From positions 496,001 to 560,000 of the forward strand of contig CAVTAV010000006.1 of the NCBI GenBank assembly GCA_963732795.1: 64,000 nt of DNA. The letters are read 5' to 3'. This stretch comes from CAVTAV01 sp963732795. GTDB taxonomy: Bacteria; Pseudomonadota; Alphaproteobacteria; CAVTAV01. A model generated the notes under the pieces. The model saw only the letters and a program-made list of their open reading frames with translations, ran no database searches and had not been told where the DNA came from. Each line of letters starts with the position of its first letter. The first letter of the stretch is position 1. Positions 1 through 8,401 of this stretch are shown in pieces. Both the position numbers and the translations under genes were made by a program.

Positions 1-540
1 CACGTCGGTCGAGAGATAGGGCCGGAAGGTCCGCTGGCCGAGCGCCTCGACGAGCATGCGGCCGACGGACTCGTCGCCGGACGCCAGGGTCACGGCGGTC
101 GGATGGCCCTCGGCGACCTCGCGCGCGAAGGTCGGCCCCGACAGCACGGCGCGCGTCGCCTGCGGCAAGGTCTCGGCCACGACCTCGCTCATCAGTTTCA
201 ACGTCGTTTGCTCGATCCCCTTGGCGCAGATGACGACCGGTGTGCCGCTCTTAAGCTTCAGGGTGGCGGCGAGCCGTTCGGTTACGCCGCGCATATGCTG
301 GGCGGGGGCAACCAGCAGAATCGCATCGCCCGTGGCCGCCTCGCCCAACTCGCCGGTCGCGCGGACATTTTCGGGCAGGACGAAATCGGGCAGGAAGACC
401 GGATTGGTGTGATCGGTATTGACCGCCTCGATGACATCGGCTTCGAGCGCCCACAGCACGACCTTCCGTCCGGCCTGGGCCGCGACGGCGGCCAAAGCCG
501 TGCCCCAGGCTCCTGCGCCGATGACTCCGATCGTTTCCAC
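1..540 (-). CDS. gpsA: NAD(P)H-dependent glycerol-3-phosphate dehydrogenase, truncated by the window edge
   Basis: Makes sn-glycerol 3-phosphate from dihydroxyacetone phosphate for phospholipid synthesis in the cytoplasm. The first 180 codons are visible on the minus strand, starting at GTG 538-540 and running off the left edge (the family is about 330 residues). The N-terminus is a Rossmann nucleotide-binding motif, GVIGAGAWGTALA; further on come CAKGIEQ and LSGPTFAREVA, which are hallmarks of GpsA. The frame is intact as far as it goes. It lies downstream of tsaD on the same strand, a common alphaproteobacterial neighbourhood, although here a VOC gene and an opposite-strand flavodoxin gene lie between them. 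Identification is firm; only the C-terminal half is missing from view. Confidence 0.93.
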   Translation of the reverse strand, partial: METIGVIGAGAWGTALAAVAAQAGRKVVLWALEADVIEAVNTDHTNPVFLPDFVLPENVRATGELGEAATGDAILLVAPAQHMRGVTERLAATLKLKSGTPVVICAKGIEQTTLKLMSEVVAETLPQATRAVLSGPTFAREVAEGHPTAVTLASGDESVGRMLVEALGQRTFRPYLSTDV

Positions 541-582
541 AAGATTGTGATACCCGCGCCCGAGTCGCGAGGCAAGCCCGGC

Positions 583-1014
583 CTAGCGGGTCCCGGCCTT
601 CGCCGATTCCACCGTCGGCCCGACGTCCTGGCCGTAGGAGAGCTCCAGGGTGTTGCCGTCGGGATCGGCGAGATAGACCCAGTAGCCGACCGGCGGGCCA
701 TAGTCTTCCGGGCCTTTTATGAGACAGCCGTCTTGTTTCGCGAGCGCCGCCAGCCGGTCCACCGCCTCGCGGCTCGCGCAGGCGACGCCGAGATGGCCGA
801 ACGGGCCCAGCGGCCGGTCCACCACGCCCGGCTGATGAACCAGCACGATCACGAAGGGCCGGGTCATGTCGCTGACCCAGGCGACTGCGCCTTCGCCGTC
901 CTCGGATTGATGGCGATAGACCACCCGCATGCCGGCATATTTCGCATAAAACGCAATGCTGGCATCAAGATCGGCGGAAGCGAGAGCGATATGGGTGAGG
1001 CCGGTATCCGACAT
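583..1014 (-). CDS. VOC-family (glyoxalase/bleomycin-resistance fold) protein
   Basis: A 143-residue protein of the vicinal-oxygen-chelate fold. It opens with a typical first beta-alpha unit (LTHIALASADLDASIAFY) and closes with the second metal-binding unit, YLADPDGNTLELSYG, where the glutamate is the usual metal ligand; HLGVACAS in the middle supplies another expected histidine. Single-module proteins of this size act as homodimers and can be lactoylglutathione lyases, isomerases, dioxygenases or resistance proteins; the sequence does not tell which. It is transcribed toward gpsA with a gap of about 40 bases, so the two may share a transcript. The start at 1014 directly precedes the fold, and no longer version is needed. 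Confidence 0.8.
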   Translation of the reverse strand: MSDTGLTHIALASADLDASIAFYAKYAGMRVVYRHQSEDGEGAVAWVSDMTRPFVIVLVHQPGVVDRPLGPFGHLGVACASREAVDRLAALAKQDGCLIKGPEDYGPPVGYWVYLADPDGNTLELSYGQDVGPTVESAKAGTR

Positions 1015-1108
1015 GGGCCTGTCTTTCCGGATACGATTTGACCTGACGCAAAGCGGGCGACGGCCAAAGGGGCGATGCTGGCCCCACTACACCATGGGAG
1101 ACCCGGCC

Positions 1109-1597
1109 ATGAAAACCCTCGTCGCCTTCTATTCGCGCAGCGGCACCACCCGCAAAGTCGCTGCCGAGCTCGCGCGGATCCTCCATGCCGATCTTGAAGA
1201 GATCTATTGCGAAAAGCCGTATCGCGGACTGTTCGGCTATCTGGCCGCCGCCCGCGACAGCTTGAGCGGCAAACTGCCCGAGATCACGCCCGTGAAGCAC
1301 GCCCCCGGCGCCTACGACCTCGTAATCCTGGCCGGGCCGCTCTGGGCCGGCCACGCCTCGCCGGTGCTGAGACGCTACGCGAAGGAGCACAAAGGCCAGT
1401 TCAAGAAAGTCGGCTTCGTCCTAACCCATGGCGGCTCGTCTCCCAAGACGGCGTTCGCCGAGCTCGAAACCCTGGTGGGACTGAAGCCGACATCGGTCAT
1501 GGCGGTGCGCCAGGCCATGGTCGACAAGAACGACTACGAGCTGGCCCTGTCCGATTTCGCCGGCCCGATCCGGTTCAAGGAAGAGGCGGTTTTTTGA
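1109..1597 (+). CDS. Flavodoxin-family protein
   Basis: A 162-residue flavodoxin-like FMN-binding electron carrier or quinone-reductase-type protein. The N-terminal phosphate-binding loop is clear: VAFYSRSGTTRKVAAELA. Later segments, LVILAGPLWAGHASPVLR and GFVLTHGGSS, match the isoalloxazine-binding loops of flavodoxins. The ATG at 1109 is preferred because GGAG lies about eight bases upstream; an in-frame ATG at 1094 is less likely. It is divergent from the VOC gene and convergent with tsaD, so it is probably its own transcription unit. The physiological partner is not visible; flavodoxins of this kind often serve as stress-related reductases. Confidence 0.82.
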   Translation: MKTLVAFYSRSGTTRKVAAELARILHADLEEIYCEKPYRGLFGYLAAARDSLSGKLPEITPVKHAPGAYDLVILAGPLWAGHASPVLRRYAKEHKGQFKKVGFVLTHGGSSPKTAFAELETLVGLKPTSVMAVRQAMVDKNDYELALSDFAGPIRFKEEAVF

Positions 1598-1626
1598 GAG
1601 AAGACCGTTCGCTGGCAACACACCGC

Positions 1627-1663
1627 ATTCGTCATGCGCGGACTTGTCCCGGTCATGACGAAT
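1627..1663. terminator. Inverted repeat between convergent genes
   Basis: ATTCGTCATG at 1627-1636 is matched exactly by CATGACGAAT at 1654-1663, with a small inner hairpin GGACTTGTCC in the loop. It sits between the convergent stops of the flavodoxin gene and tsaD, where a bidirectional terminator would be useful. The GTCATG...CATGAC ends resemble a dispersed palindromic repeat type common in proteobacteria, so it may be a repeat element serving as a terminator. Confidence 0.5.
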
Positions 1664-1675
1664 TGACGACGTTTC

Positions 1676-2761
1676 TCAGGCCTTCGCGCCCTTCCGGCCT
1701 TCGCCGATTCTCGGCGCCGCCGCGGCGTCCAGCGGCCAGCGGGCGCGGGCGGGGGCGTCGAGGGTGTCGGTGAGACCGAGCTTCAGCCGCTCGATCCCGG
1801 CCCAGGCGACCATGGCACCGTTGTCGGTGCAGAGCCTGACGGGCGGCGCGATCAGCCGAATGTTTCGGCTCCGGCACAGATCGTCGAGCCGCATGCGAAG
1901 ATAGGAATTGGCCGCGACACCGCCGGCGATGACGAGCGGCATGGCGCCGGCTTCGTCGAGAGCATGGGCTGTGCGGTCCGCGAGGATATCGCCGACCGCC
2001 GTCTGGAACGCGGCGGCGATGTCGGCGGCGTCTTTCTCCGAGAGGTTGCCGTCGCCCGCCCGCTCGTCGGCGAGGCGTTTGACGGCGGTCTTGAGGCCGG
2101 AGAAGGAAAAATCGCAGCCCTCGCGGCCAACCATCGGCCGGGGCAGAGGAAAGCGCGCGGGATCGCCGGTCTTGGCGAGGCGCTCGACGGCGGGACCGCC
2201 GGGATAGCCGAGGTTGAGGATCTTGGCGGTCTTGTCGAAGGCCTCGCCGACCGCGTCGTCGATAGTGGTGCCGAGCCGCCGATAGTCTCCGATGCCGGCG
2301 ACCCGGAGAAGCTGGCAATGGCCGCCGGAAACCAGGAGCAGGAGGTAGGGAAAGTCCACGTCCTCCAAAAGCCGGGCCGACAGGGCATGGGCCTCGAGAT
2401 GATTGATCGCGAGAAAGGGCAGGCCTCGGCTCGCCGCGAGCGCCTTGCCGGTCATGAGCCCGACCAGCACACCGCCGATCAGCCCGGGCCCGGCGGTGGC
2501 GGCGATGGCGTCGAGATCGGCAAACCCCAGGCCGGCCTCGTCGAGCGCCCGGGCGATCAAACTGTCCAGATGCTCGACATGGGCGCGCGCCGCGATCTCC
2601 GGCACCACGCCGCCATACGGCCGGTGATCCTCGATCTGGCTCAGCACGATGTTCGAGAGAATCCGCCCCTCTCCCGACACCACCGACGCGGCGGTCTCGT
2701 CGCAGCTCGTCTCGATTCCGAGCACCAGCGCGGGCTCATCGCCGGGCGATTGGCGGTTCAC
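1676..2761 (-). CDS. tsaD: tRNA N6-adenosine threonylcarbamoyltransferase TsaD
   Basis: Transfers threonylcarbamoyl from threonylcarbamoyl-AMP to A37 of ANN-decoding tRNAs, working with TsaB, TsaC and TsaE; essential in most bacteria. The frame is intact at about 361 residues, the usual length being 335-365. Visible hallmarks are LGIETSCDETAASVV at the N-terminus, the metal-binding NHLEAHALSA (two histidines), LVSGGHCQLL, and GYPGGPAVERLA. The GTG at 2761 is preferred, because AGGGAAAGG lies eight bases before it; a GTG at 2785 in the same frame is possible. It diverges from hemC with a short shared promoter region. Confidence 0.95.
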   Translation of the reverse strand: MNRQSPGDEPALVLGIETSCDETAASVVSGEGRILSNIVLSQIEDHRPYGGVVPEIAARAHVEHLDSLIARALDEAGLGFADLDAIAATAGPGLIGGVLVGLMTGKALAASRGLPFLAINHLEAHALSARLLEDVDFPYLLLLVSGGHCQLLRVAGIGDYRRLGTTIDDAVGEAFDKTAKILNLGYPGGPAVERLAKTGDPARFPLPRPMVGREGCDFSFSGLKTAVKRLADERAGDGNLSEKDAADIAAAFQTAVGDILADRTAHALDEAGAMPLVIAGGVAANSYLRMRLDDLCRSRNIRLIAPPVRLCTDNGAMVAWAGIERLKLGLTDTLDAPARARWPLDAAAAPRIGEGRKGAKA

Positions 2762-2853
2762 GGCAGCGGCCTTTCCCTGTATCACATCGCGGAAATCTTA
2801 GCGAAAGCGGAGCCTTACACCTCCGCCCCCAAGACCGCAAGGCAAGGCATCTC

Positions 2854-3789
2854 ATGGCGTCGACCGGCCCCCTCAGACTCGGCACCCGCGGCAGCCCGCT
2901 GGCCATGGCCCAGACCCGCGAGCTCGGGACAAGCTGATCGCGGCCCATCCGGGAATGACCGAAGCGGACGTCACGATCGAGGTATTCAAGACCCGCGGCG
3001 ACCGGATCACCGACCGGAAACTGCTTGAGATCGGCGGCAAGGGCCTCTTTACCGAGGAGATCGAGGAGGCGCTCCGGGCGGGCGCGCTCGACATGGCGGT
3101 GCATTCCATGAAGGACATGCCGACCCGTTTGCCCGAGGGCCTGGAGATCGTCTGCCTCCTGGAGCGGGCCGATCCCCGCGACGTGCTGATCGCCCAGCGT
3201 GGCAAATCGATCGCGGGGCTGAAACAGGGCGCGGTCGTCGGCACGGCGAGCCTAAGGCGCGAAGCCCAGCTCCGCCACGCCCGGCCGGATCTCAAGATCA
3301 TCACGTTTCGGGGCAATGTCGGGACGCGGCTCAAGAAGCTTGCCGCCGGCGAAGCGGATGCGACGCTGCTGGCCTATGCCGGGCTTCAGCGGCTCGGCAT
3401 GACCGATGCGGCCAGCGCGATTCTCTCGGTCGACGAGATGCTGCCCGCCCCGGCCCAGGGCGCGATCGGCATCGAATGCCGGCGCGACGACATCCGGATC
3501 CGCGATCTTCTCGCGCCCTTGAATCATCTGCCGACCGCGCAATGCCTCGCCGCCGAGCGGGCGCTGCTCGACGGGCTCGACGGCTCCTGCCGCACGCCCA
3601 TCGCCGCCCTTGCGACCCTGGAGGGCGACGGCCTCGCCTTCAAGGCGCGGCTGCTCTCGCCGGATGGCTCCCAGATTGTTCGCCGCCGAGCGCCGGGGCG
3701 GGGCCGAGGACGGGGCCCGGCTCGGCCGCGACGCCGCCGAGGAATTGCGGGCGGCGGCGGGGCCGGATTTCATGGCCTCGCTGGTGTGA
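2854..3789 (+). CDS. hemC: Hydroxymethylbilane synthase (porphobilinogen deaminase), two frameshifts
   Basis: Polymerises four porphobilinogen molecules to hydroxymethylbilane in heme and corrinoid synthesis. Motifs in order are LRLGTRGSPLAMAQTRE, KTRGDRI, GKGLFTEEIEEAL, VHSMKDMPT, ASLRREAQLRH, FRGNVGTRL, LPAPAQGAIGIECR and the dipyrromethane-cofactor loop LDGSCRTPIAA with its cysteine. The coding frame is broken twice: near 2925 (a base appears lost after GAGCTC, restoring RELRDKLIAA) and near 3686 (an extra base, restoring RRERRGGAED). The true stop is TGA at 3787-3789, four bases before hemD. Because the enzyme is essential, the shifts are probably sequence errors. Confidence 0.9.
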
Positions 3790-3793
3790 GATC

Positions 3794-4492
3794 ATGCCGC
3801 CGACGATCCTGATCACCCGGCCGCGCGAGGATGCCGCGCGCACCGCCGCGGCGTTCGAGGCGAAAGGCTACGAGACTCTGATCGAACCGATGCTCGATAT
3901 CGTGGCCGTCGACGACCCGGGTTTTTCGACCGACGGCGCCCAGGCGATTCTTTTGACCAGCGGCAACGGCGCCCGCGCCCTCGGCCGAACACAAGCGCCC
4001 CGCGACCTGCCGGTCTTTACGGTCGGGGAACGGACGGCGGCGGAGGCGCGGGCCCAAGGCTTCACGCAAGTTGAAGCCGCCGAGGGCAATGTCGACGCTC
4101 TGGCGGCGCTCGTCTCGGCCCGGCTCGATCCGGCGGCGGGGGCGCTCATCCATATTTCCGGGCGGGATGTCGCCGGCGATCTCGAAGGGGCCGTGACCGC
4201 GAAAGCATTCACATACCGGCGTCATATATTGTACAAGGCCGTCGCGGCCGAGCGGTTCAGCGAGGCTCTGACGACGGCACTCGAGGCCGGTACGATATCG
4301 GGCGTCGTGTTCTATTCCGCGCGGACCGCGGCGACATTTGTTATGCTTGCGAAACGAGCCGGGCTGGCCGAGGCTTTCGACAAGATGACCGCGATCTGCT
4401 TGAGCGACGCGGTGGCGGCGGCGGCCGGCGAGATGGCATGGGGCCGGATTCAGGTGACGGCGCGGCCCGAAGAGGAAGCGCAGATCGCCTGA
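3794..4492 (+). CDS. hemD: Uroporphyrinogen-III synthase
   Basis: Cyclises hydroxymethylbilane with inversion of ring D, giving uroporphyrinogen III. The 232-residue product begins PPTILITRPREDAARTAAA and has the loosely conserved two-lobed pattern of HemD: ILLTSGNGARAL in lobe one, VFTVGERTAAEARAQGF in the linker, and GVVFYSARTAATFV in lobe two. HemD proteins vary a lot, so position right after hemC counts as much as the motifs. The ATG at 3794 is four bases after the reconstructed hemC stop, indicating translational coupling. The frame is intact. Confidence 0.9.
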   Translation: MPPTILITRPREDAARTAAAFEAKGYETLIEPMLDIVAVDDPGFSTDGAQAILLTSGNGARALGRTQAPRDLPVFTVGERTAAEARAQGFTQVEAAEGNVDALAALVSARLDPAAGALIHISGRDVAGDLEGAVTAKAFTYRRHILYKAVAAERFSEALTTALEAGTISGVVFYSARTAATFVMLAKRAGLAEAFDKMTAICLSDAVAAAAGEMAWGRIQVTARPEEEAQIA

Positions 4493-4550
4493 AAGGGTCG
4501 GTCCAGAGAACGATTGGACGTATAATGTCCAAAACGGAAGGTCATTTGCG

Positions 4551-5725
4551 ATGAGCGGCGAGGACTCCGGCAATACGGGCGCGCCGGATTCGAAACGGGA
4601 TACGTTGGCCGACCTCGAGGACGAGGTCAGCCGCGAGCGCGCCGAGGACAGGAAACGCGAGGCGGCCGGACAGCGCCCGCCGAAATCCGGGAAATGCCAA
4701 ATCCGCCGACAAGCCCAAGGTGCGGATGATGCGCCGGCGCACCAGCGGGCTGGTGGCGCTCGGCCTGATAATCCTCGCCTTCGTCGTAAGCCTCTTCGCG
4801 TGGCCGTTCATCCTGCCCAAGCTCCAGGCCTATCTCCCCGAAGGTATGCGGGTGATGCCGGTCGGGGATGTCGCGAGCAGCGACGCGATCGAGGCGCTCT
4901 CGAAGCGCGTGGACGATCTCGAACTCCGAGCTTGCGGCGATTCCGCCCGCCGTCACGCCGCAGGATCTCGACGCGCTCAAGACGCGGCTCGATGACGAGG
5001 ACGCCAAGCTCGCCGATCTCGGCCAGCGGCTGGATGTCGCCCAGAGCGACCAGCGCTTCGCCGATCTGATGAAAACCCATGAGGAGCTGTCGAACGCGAT
5101 CCGGGATCTGACGACGCGGGTCGCCAAGCTCGAAAACGCCGCGCCGCCGAGCCAGCAGGCAACCCTTCTGGCGCTTGCCGCGACCCGGCTTAGAATCCGC
5201 GCCGAGAATGCCCGGCCCTTCGTGGCGGATCTGGCGCTGGTGCAACGCCTCGCGGGCCAGGCCGGCGGGCTCGACGCGGCGGGGACCAAGGCGCTGAACG
5301 ACTTGGCCCCCCATGCCGAGGCCGGCGCGCCCTCGCTGCGCGATCTCGTCGCCCAATTCCCCGACGCGGCGCGCCATGCCATGAAGGCCTCGGAAGTGCC
5401 CGCGGACGCCGTCTGGTGGCGCAAGATGCTGGATCGGATCGTCGCGCTGGTGACCATCCGCCATACCGGCCCGCTCAAGGGCGACAGCGTCGAGGCCCAT
5501 CTCTCCAGGGCCCAGGAACGCTTGGAGGCCCATGATCTTTCCGGGGCCGTAACGGAAGTCGAGGCGCTTGAGGGCAAGCCCGAGACCAAGATCGATCCCT
5601 GGCTGCAATCGGCTTATGCCCGGCTCGCCATCGACCGCGCCGCCCGCGAGCTCGAAGCCGCGGCCTACAGGGTCGGCGCCAATGCGGCTGCCGCCCCGCC
5701 GCCTCCACCGGACGGCGCATCATGA
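4551..5725 (+). CDS. Mic60/mitofilin-like inner-membrane protein, two frameshifts
   Basis: Between hemD and hemY, where alphaproteobacteria carry a mitofilin (Mic60) homologue thought to shape intracytoplasmic membranes. Reconstructed order: a charged cytoplasmic N-terminus, one membrane segment around residues 60-80 (VALGLIILAFVVSLFAW), a long heptad-rich region rich in DLDALKTRLDDEDAKL-type repeats (coiled coil), and a C-terminal helical domain (VWWRKMLDRIVALVTIR, then AHLSRAQERLEAHDLSGAV) like the mitofilin signature. The reading frame shifts by one extra base near 4692 and again near 4924. A TATAAT string at 4521-4526 lies just upstream but has no good -35 partner. Identification rests on topology plus position, and is fairly secure. 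Confidence 0.75.
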
Positions 5726-5789
5726 TCCGCCGACGCTACGCTATGGCGCGATCTGGTTTCGGTATGACGCCGAAACGGAGTGAAGGCGC

Positions 5790-7241
5790 ATGATCAGGCT
5801 GATCGGCTTCCTGTTCCTTGTCGCGATCCTGGCGGTGATCGCGGTCTGGTTCGTCGATCATCCCGGCCATGTGACCCTGCAATGGATGGATTACCGGGTC
5901 GAGATGACCACGGCGGTCGGCGCGGTGATCCTGCTCTTCGTCATCATCGCCTCGGCGCTGCTCTATCGTCTCTGGCACTGGCTGAAGCGCGGGCCGCAGG
6001 CCTTGAGCGAGGCCTGGCAGGGCGGCAAGCGCAAACGCGGGGTCAAGGCGTTGAGCCGGGGCTATGCCGCGCTGGCCTCCGGCGACGGCAAGACCGCTCT
6101 CGCCCGTGCCCATGAAGCGGCCGGCCTCCTGAACGAGCCGGCGCTGACCAATCTGCTCGCGGCCCAGGCGGCGCAGCTCGCCGGCGAGGACGACGAGGCC
6201 GAATCCCGCTTCGCCGCGCTCCGCGCCGATCCCCTGACCGAGATCGCCGCGCTCCGGGGTCTCCTGGCCCGGGCGCTCCGGCAGGGCAATCGCGACGAGG
6301 CGCTCAAACTCGCCCGCCGGGCGCGAGAGTTGAAGCCCGACGCCGGCTGGGTCTCCTCGGTCCTTCTCGAATTCCTGCCGCAGAAGCAGGCCTGGGAGGA
6401 AGCCGAGACCGTGCTCGCCGCCGCCGCGCGCCACAAGCACCTGCCGCGCGACAAGGCGGAGCATATGCGGGCCGTCCTGCGGTTCTCGGAAGCCCTCGAC
6501 GTGGCGGCCAAGGGCGACGACAAGCATGCCCGCGCGCTCGCCGTCGAGGCCCATCGGCTCGACCGCGCCTTCGTCCCCGCGGCGGCGTTTGCGGCACGGG
6601 CCTGGGGCGAGGAGGGCAGCCCGAAAAAGGCCTTCGCCATCCTCAAATCCACCTGGACCGCCGCGCCCCATCCCGAGCTCGCCAGGGTGTTCGGCGACCT
6701 GACCGCGAACGACCCGCCCTTCTCTGTGCTGAAGCGCCTGCAGGAGCTCGTCGCCGACCGGCGCTACGACCGGGAAAGCCGGCTCGCCATCGCCGAGCGG
6801 GCGATCGGGGCGAACGAATGGGATCTCGCGCGGGACGAGCTTCGAGCCCTCTCCGACGACCGGATCACGCCCCGGGTCTGTCATCTCTATGCCGCGCTCG
6901 AGGAGGGCGAAACCGGCGACCGCGACGCCGCCCGCGAATGGCGCCGCCGGGCCGAAAGCGCCGCGCCCGATCCGAGCTGGCATTGCCGCGCCTGCGGCCG
7001 CGTCGCCACCGCCTGGCGGCCGATCTGCCCGACCTGCGGCTGCTTCGACACCGCCGACTGGCGCGCGCCCGAGACCGCAGTCGCCGCCGTCCGCGAAGAC
7101 GTCGCCAGCTTCCGCCGCCCGCGCAAGCGCCTGCCGATCTCGCTGGTCGACGTCACCGACGACCTCTACCGCGACCTCGCCGAAGGCGAAGCCGCCGACG
7201 CCGAGACCACCTTTAACCCGGGGGAAACGTCGCCCTCTTAG
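5790..7241 (+). CDS. hemY: HemY-family membrane protein with TPR-like repeats and zinc ribbon
   Basis: HemY N-terminal-family protein of the heme operon; this is not the protoporphyrinogen oxidase that shares the name in Gram-positives. It has 483 residues: two membrane spans (about 3-22 and 40-62), then a large helical TPR-like domain (KRGVKALSRGYAALASGDG, LARRARELKPDAGW). A C-terminal zinc ribbon with CRACG and CPTCG pairs resembles that of LapB/YciM. It has been linked to heme biosynthesis and to scaffold roles at the membrane, but its biochemistry is not settled. The frame is intact. It follows the Mic60-like gene by about 65 bases, so hemC-hemD-mic60-hemY is probably one operon. Confidence 0.88.
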   Translation: MIRLIGFLFLVAILAVIAVWFVDHPGHVTLQWMDYRVEMTTAVGAVILLFVIIASALLYRLWHWLKRGPQALSEAWQGGKRKRGVKALSRGYAALASGDGKTALARAHEAAGLLNEPALTNLLAAQAAQLAGEDDEAESRFAALRADPLTEIAALRGLLARALRQGNRDEALKLARRARELKPDAGWVSSVLLEFLPQKQAWEEAETVLAAAARHKHLPRDKAEHMRAVLRFSEALDVAAKGDDKHARALAVEAHRLDRAFVPAAAFAARAWGEEGSPKKAFAILKSTWTAAPHPELARVFGDLTANDPPFSVLKRLQELVADRRYDRESRLAIAERAIGANEWDLARDELRALSDDRITPRVCHLYAALEEGETGDRDAAREWRRRAESAAPDPSWHCRACGRVATAWRPICPTCGCFDTADWRAPETAVAAVREDVASFRRPRKRLPISLVDVTDDLYRDLAEGEAADAETTFNPGETSPS

Positions 7242-7324
7242 AAGTGTGGATTATCTTGCGGCCGGCGCGCGCCTTGCCTATGTTGGCACCGCCCAAATCA
7301 GGCCCCCCAAACCGGGCCCCCGGA

Positions 7325-7400
7325 GCCGCCTTAGCTCAGTTGGTAGAGCGGCGCATTCGTAATGCGTAGGTCGGGTGTTCGAGTCACCCAGGCGGCACCA
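7325..7400 (+). tRNA. tRNA-Thr (anticodon CGT)
   Basis: A 76-base cloverleaf. Acceptor strands GCCGCCT (7325-7331) and AGGCGGC (7390-7396) pair fully; the D arm carries TAGCTCAGTTGGTAGAGC; the anticodon stem encloses the loop TTCGTAA, anticodon CGT, which reads the threonine codon ACG; the T arm is GGGTG-TTCGAGT-CACCC. A discriminator A and an encoded CCA follow at 7397-7400. It stands alone between hemY and the nuclease gene. Confidence 0.95.
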
Positions 7401-7541
7401 TCTCAATTCCTCCGACCGTAACCGACTAGGTCGCCCGGCTGTCTGGTTTCTCGTGTTCGGATGTATCGGTCGGACGTGGTTCTAAACATAGTTTAAACCC
7501 AATCCCGCTATCGTCCCACGAAGTACCGGCTTTTTTCGGAT

Positions 7542-8321
7542 GTGGGCGTGCGGTCTTTTCTGCCGGAGTCGATTGGCGGAAGTCTCGTGGTGGTGGCGCT
7601 GTTCGCTGCTGGCGTGACCGCGGGCGGCATGAAGCTCGCCGGGAGCCTGGTTCACGGCCGGGCGCACGCCACCGCGCCGTCTCCGCCGGCTGATATCGCC
7701 GGCCGGGCCAGCGTGATCGACGGCGACACCATCGTGATTCACGGCGCCCATATCCGTTTTTACGGCATCGATGCGCCGGAAAGCGGCCAGAGCTGCACGG
7801 ACGCCGACGGACGGAGCTATCGCTGCGGCCAGCGCGCGGCCCTCGCCCTCGACAACGAGATTGCCGGCCGCGCCGTGTCCTGCAACAACCGCGACGTCGA
7901 CCGCTACGGCCGGATCGTCGCGGTCTGCGCGACGGGCGGCGTGGAGTTGAACCGCTGGATGGTGGCCCAGGGCTGGGCCGTCGCCTATCGCCGCTATTCG
8001 AGCGACTATGTGCCCGACGAAGTGGCGGCCAAATCTGCCGGGCGGGGCATCTGGGCCGGACGGTTCGAAATGCCGGAAGCCTGGCGGCACGCGGCGTCTG
8101 CGCGCGCGGCCAAAGCGCGCGAGCAGGCCGCGACAGCGACCGACCCCCGCGCCGACTGCGATATCAAGGGCAATATCAGCTATAAGACGGGCCAGCGGAT
8201 CTATCACCTGCCGGGCGACAGATATTACGCCGCGACCCGCATAAATACGAACCGCGGCGAGCGCTGGTTCTGCTCCGAGGCCGAGGCCCAAGCCGCCGGC
8301 TGGCGCCATGCGCGGCGGTGA
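7542..8321 (+). CDS. Exported SNase-like (thermonuclease-fold) nuclease
   Basis: A 259-residue protein with an N-terminal hydrophobic segment (about residues 12-30) that may be an anchor or signal, then a staphylococcal-nuclease fold at about 52-165. Key motifs are VIDGDTIVI, YGIDAPESGQ and the catalytic-region VDRYGRIVA; four cysteines in the loop regions hint at periplasmic disulfides. The last 60 residues form a second small module (CDIKGNISYKTGQRIYHLPG, ending in WFCSEAEAQAAGWR) that recurs at the C-terminus of bacterial SNase-like proteins. GTG 7542 is used; no strong ribosome site is seen, so the exact start is uncertain. Substrate (DNA or RNA) cannot be read from sequence. Confidence 0.82.
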   Translation: MGVRSFLPESIGGSLVVVALFAAGVTAGGMKLAGSLVHGRAHATAPSPPADIAGRASVIDGDTIVIHGAHIRFYGIDAPESGQSCTDADGRSYRCGQRAALALDNEIAGRAVSCNNRDVDRYGRIVAVCATGGVELNRWMVAQGWAVAYRRYSSDYVPDEVAAKSAGRGIWAGRFEMPEAWRHAASARAAKAREQAATATDPRADCDIKGNISYKTGQRIYHLPGDRYYAATRINTNRGERWFCSEAEAQAAGWRHARR

Positions 8322-8352
8322 AGCGCCTTGCCGAAGAAGGCCCCAGCCTAAC

Positions 8353-8380
8353 CGTCATCCCCGTTTCCACGGGGATGACG
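8353..8380. terminator. Hairpin between convergent genes
   Basis: A perfect 10-base-pair stem: CGTCATCCCC (8353-8362), an eight-base loop, and GGGGATGACG (8371-8380). It lies between the stops of the nuclease gene (+) and the metallohydrolase gene (-), the place for a bidirectional terminator. The CGTCAT/ATGACG ends match the other palindromic repeats in this window. Confidence 0.6.
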
Positions 8381-8401
8381 ATTAACGGTCGGATCGGCTC
8401 T

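Noticed and set aside
4521..4526. TATAAT as promoter for the mic60-like and hemY genes
   Set aside because: No reasonable -35 hexamer at 16-18 bases upstream, and the genes can be transcribed from the hemC promoter.
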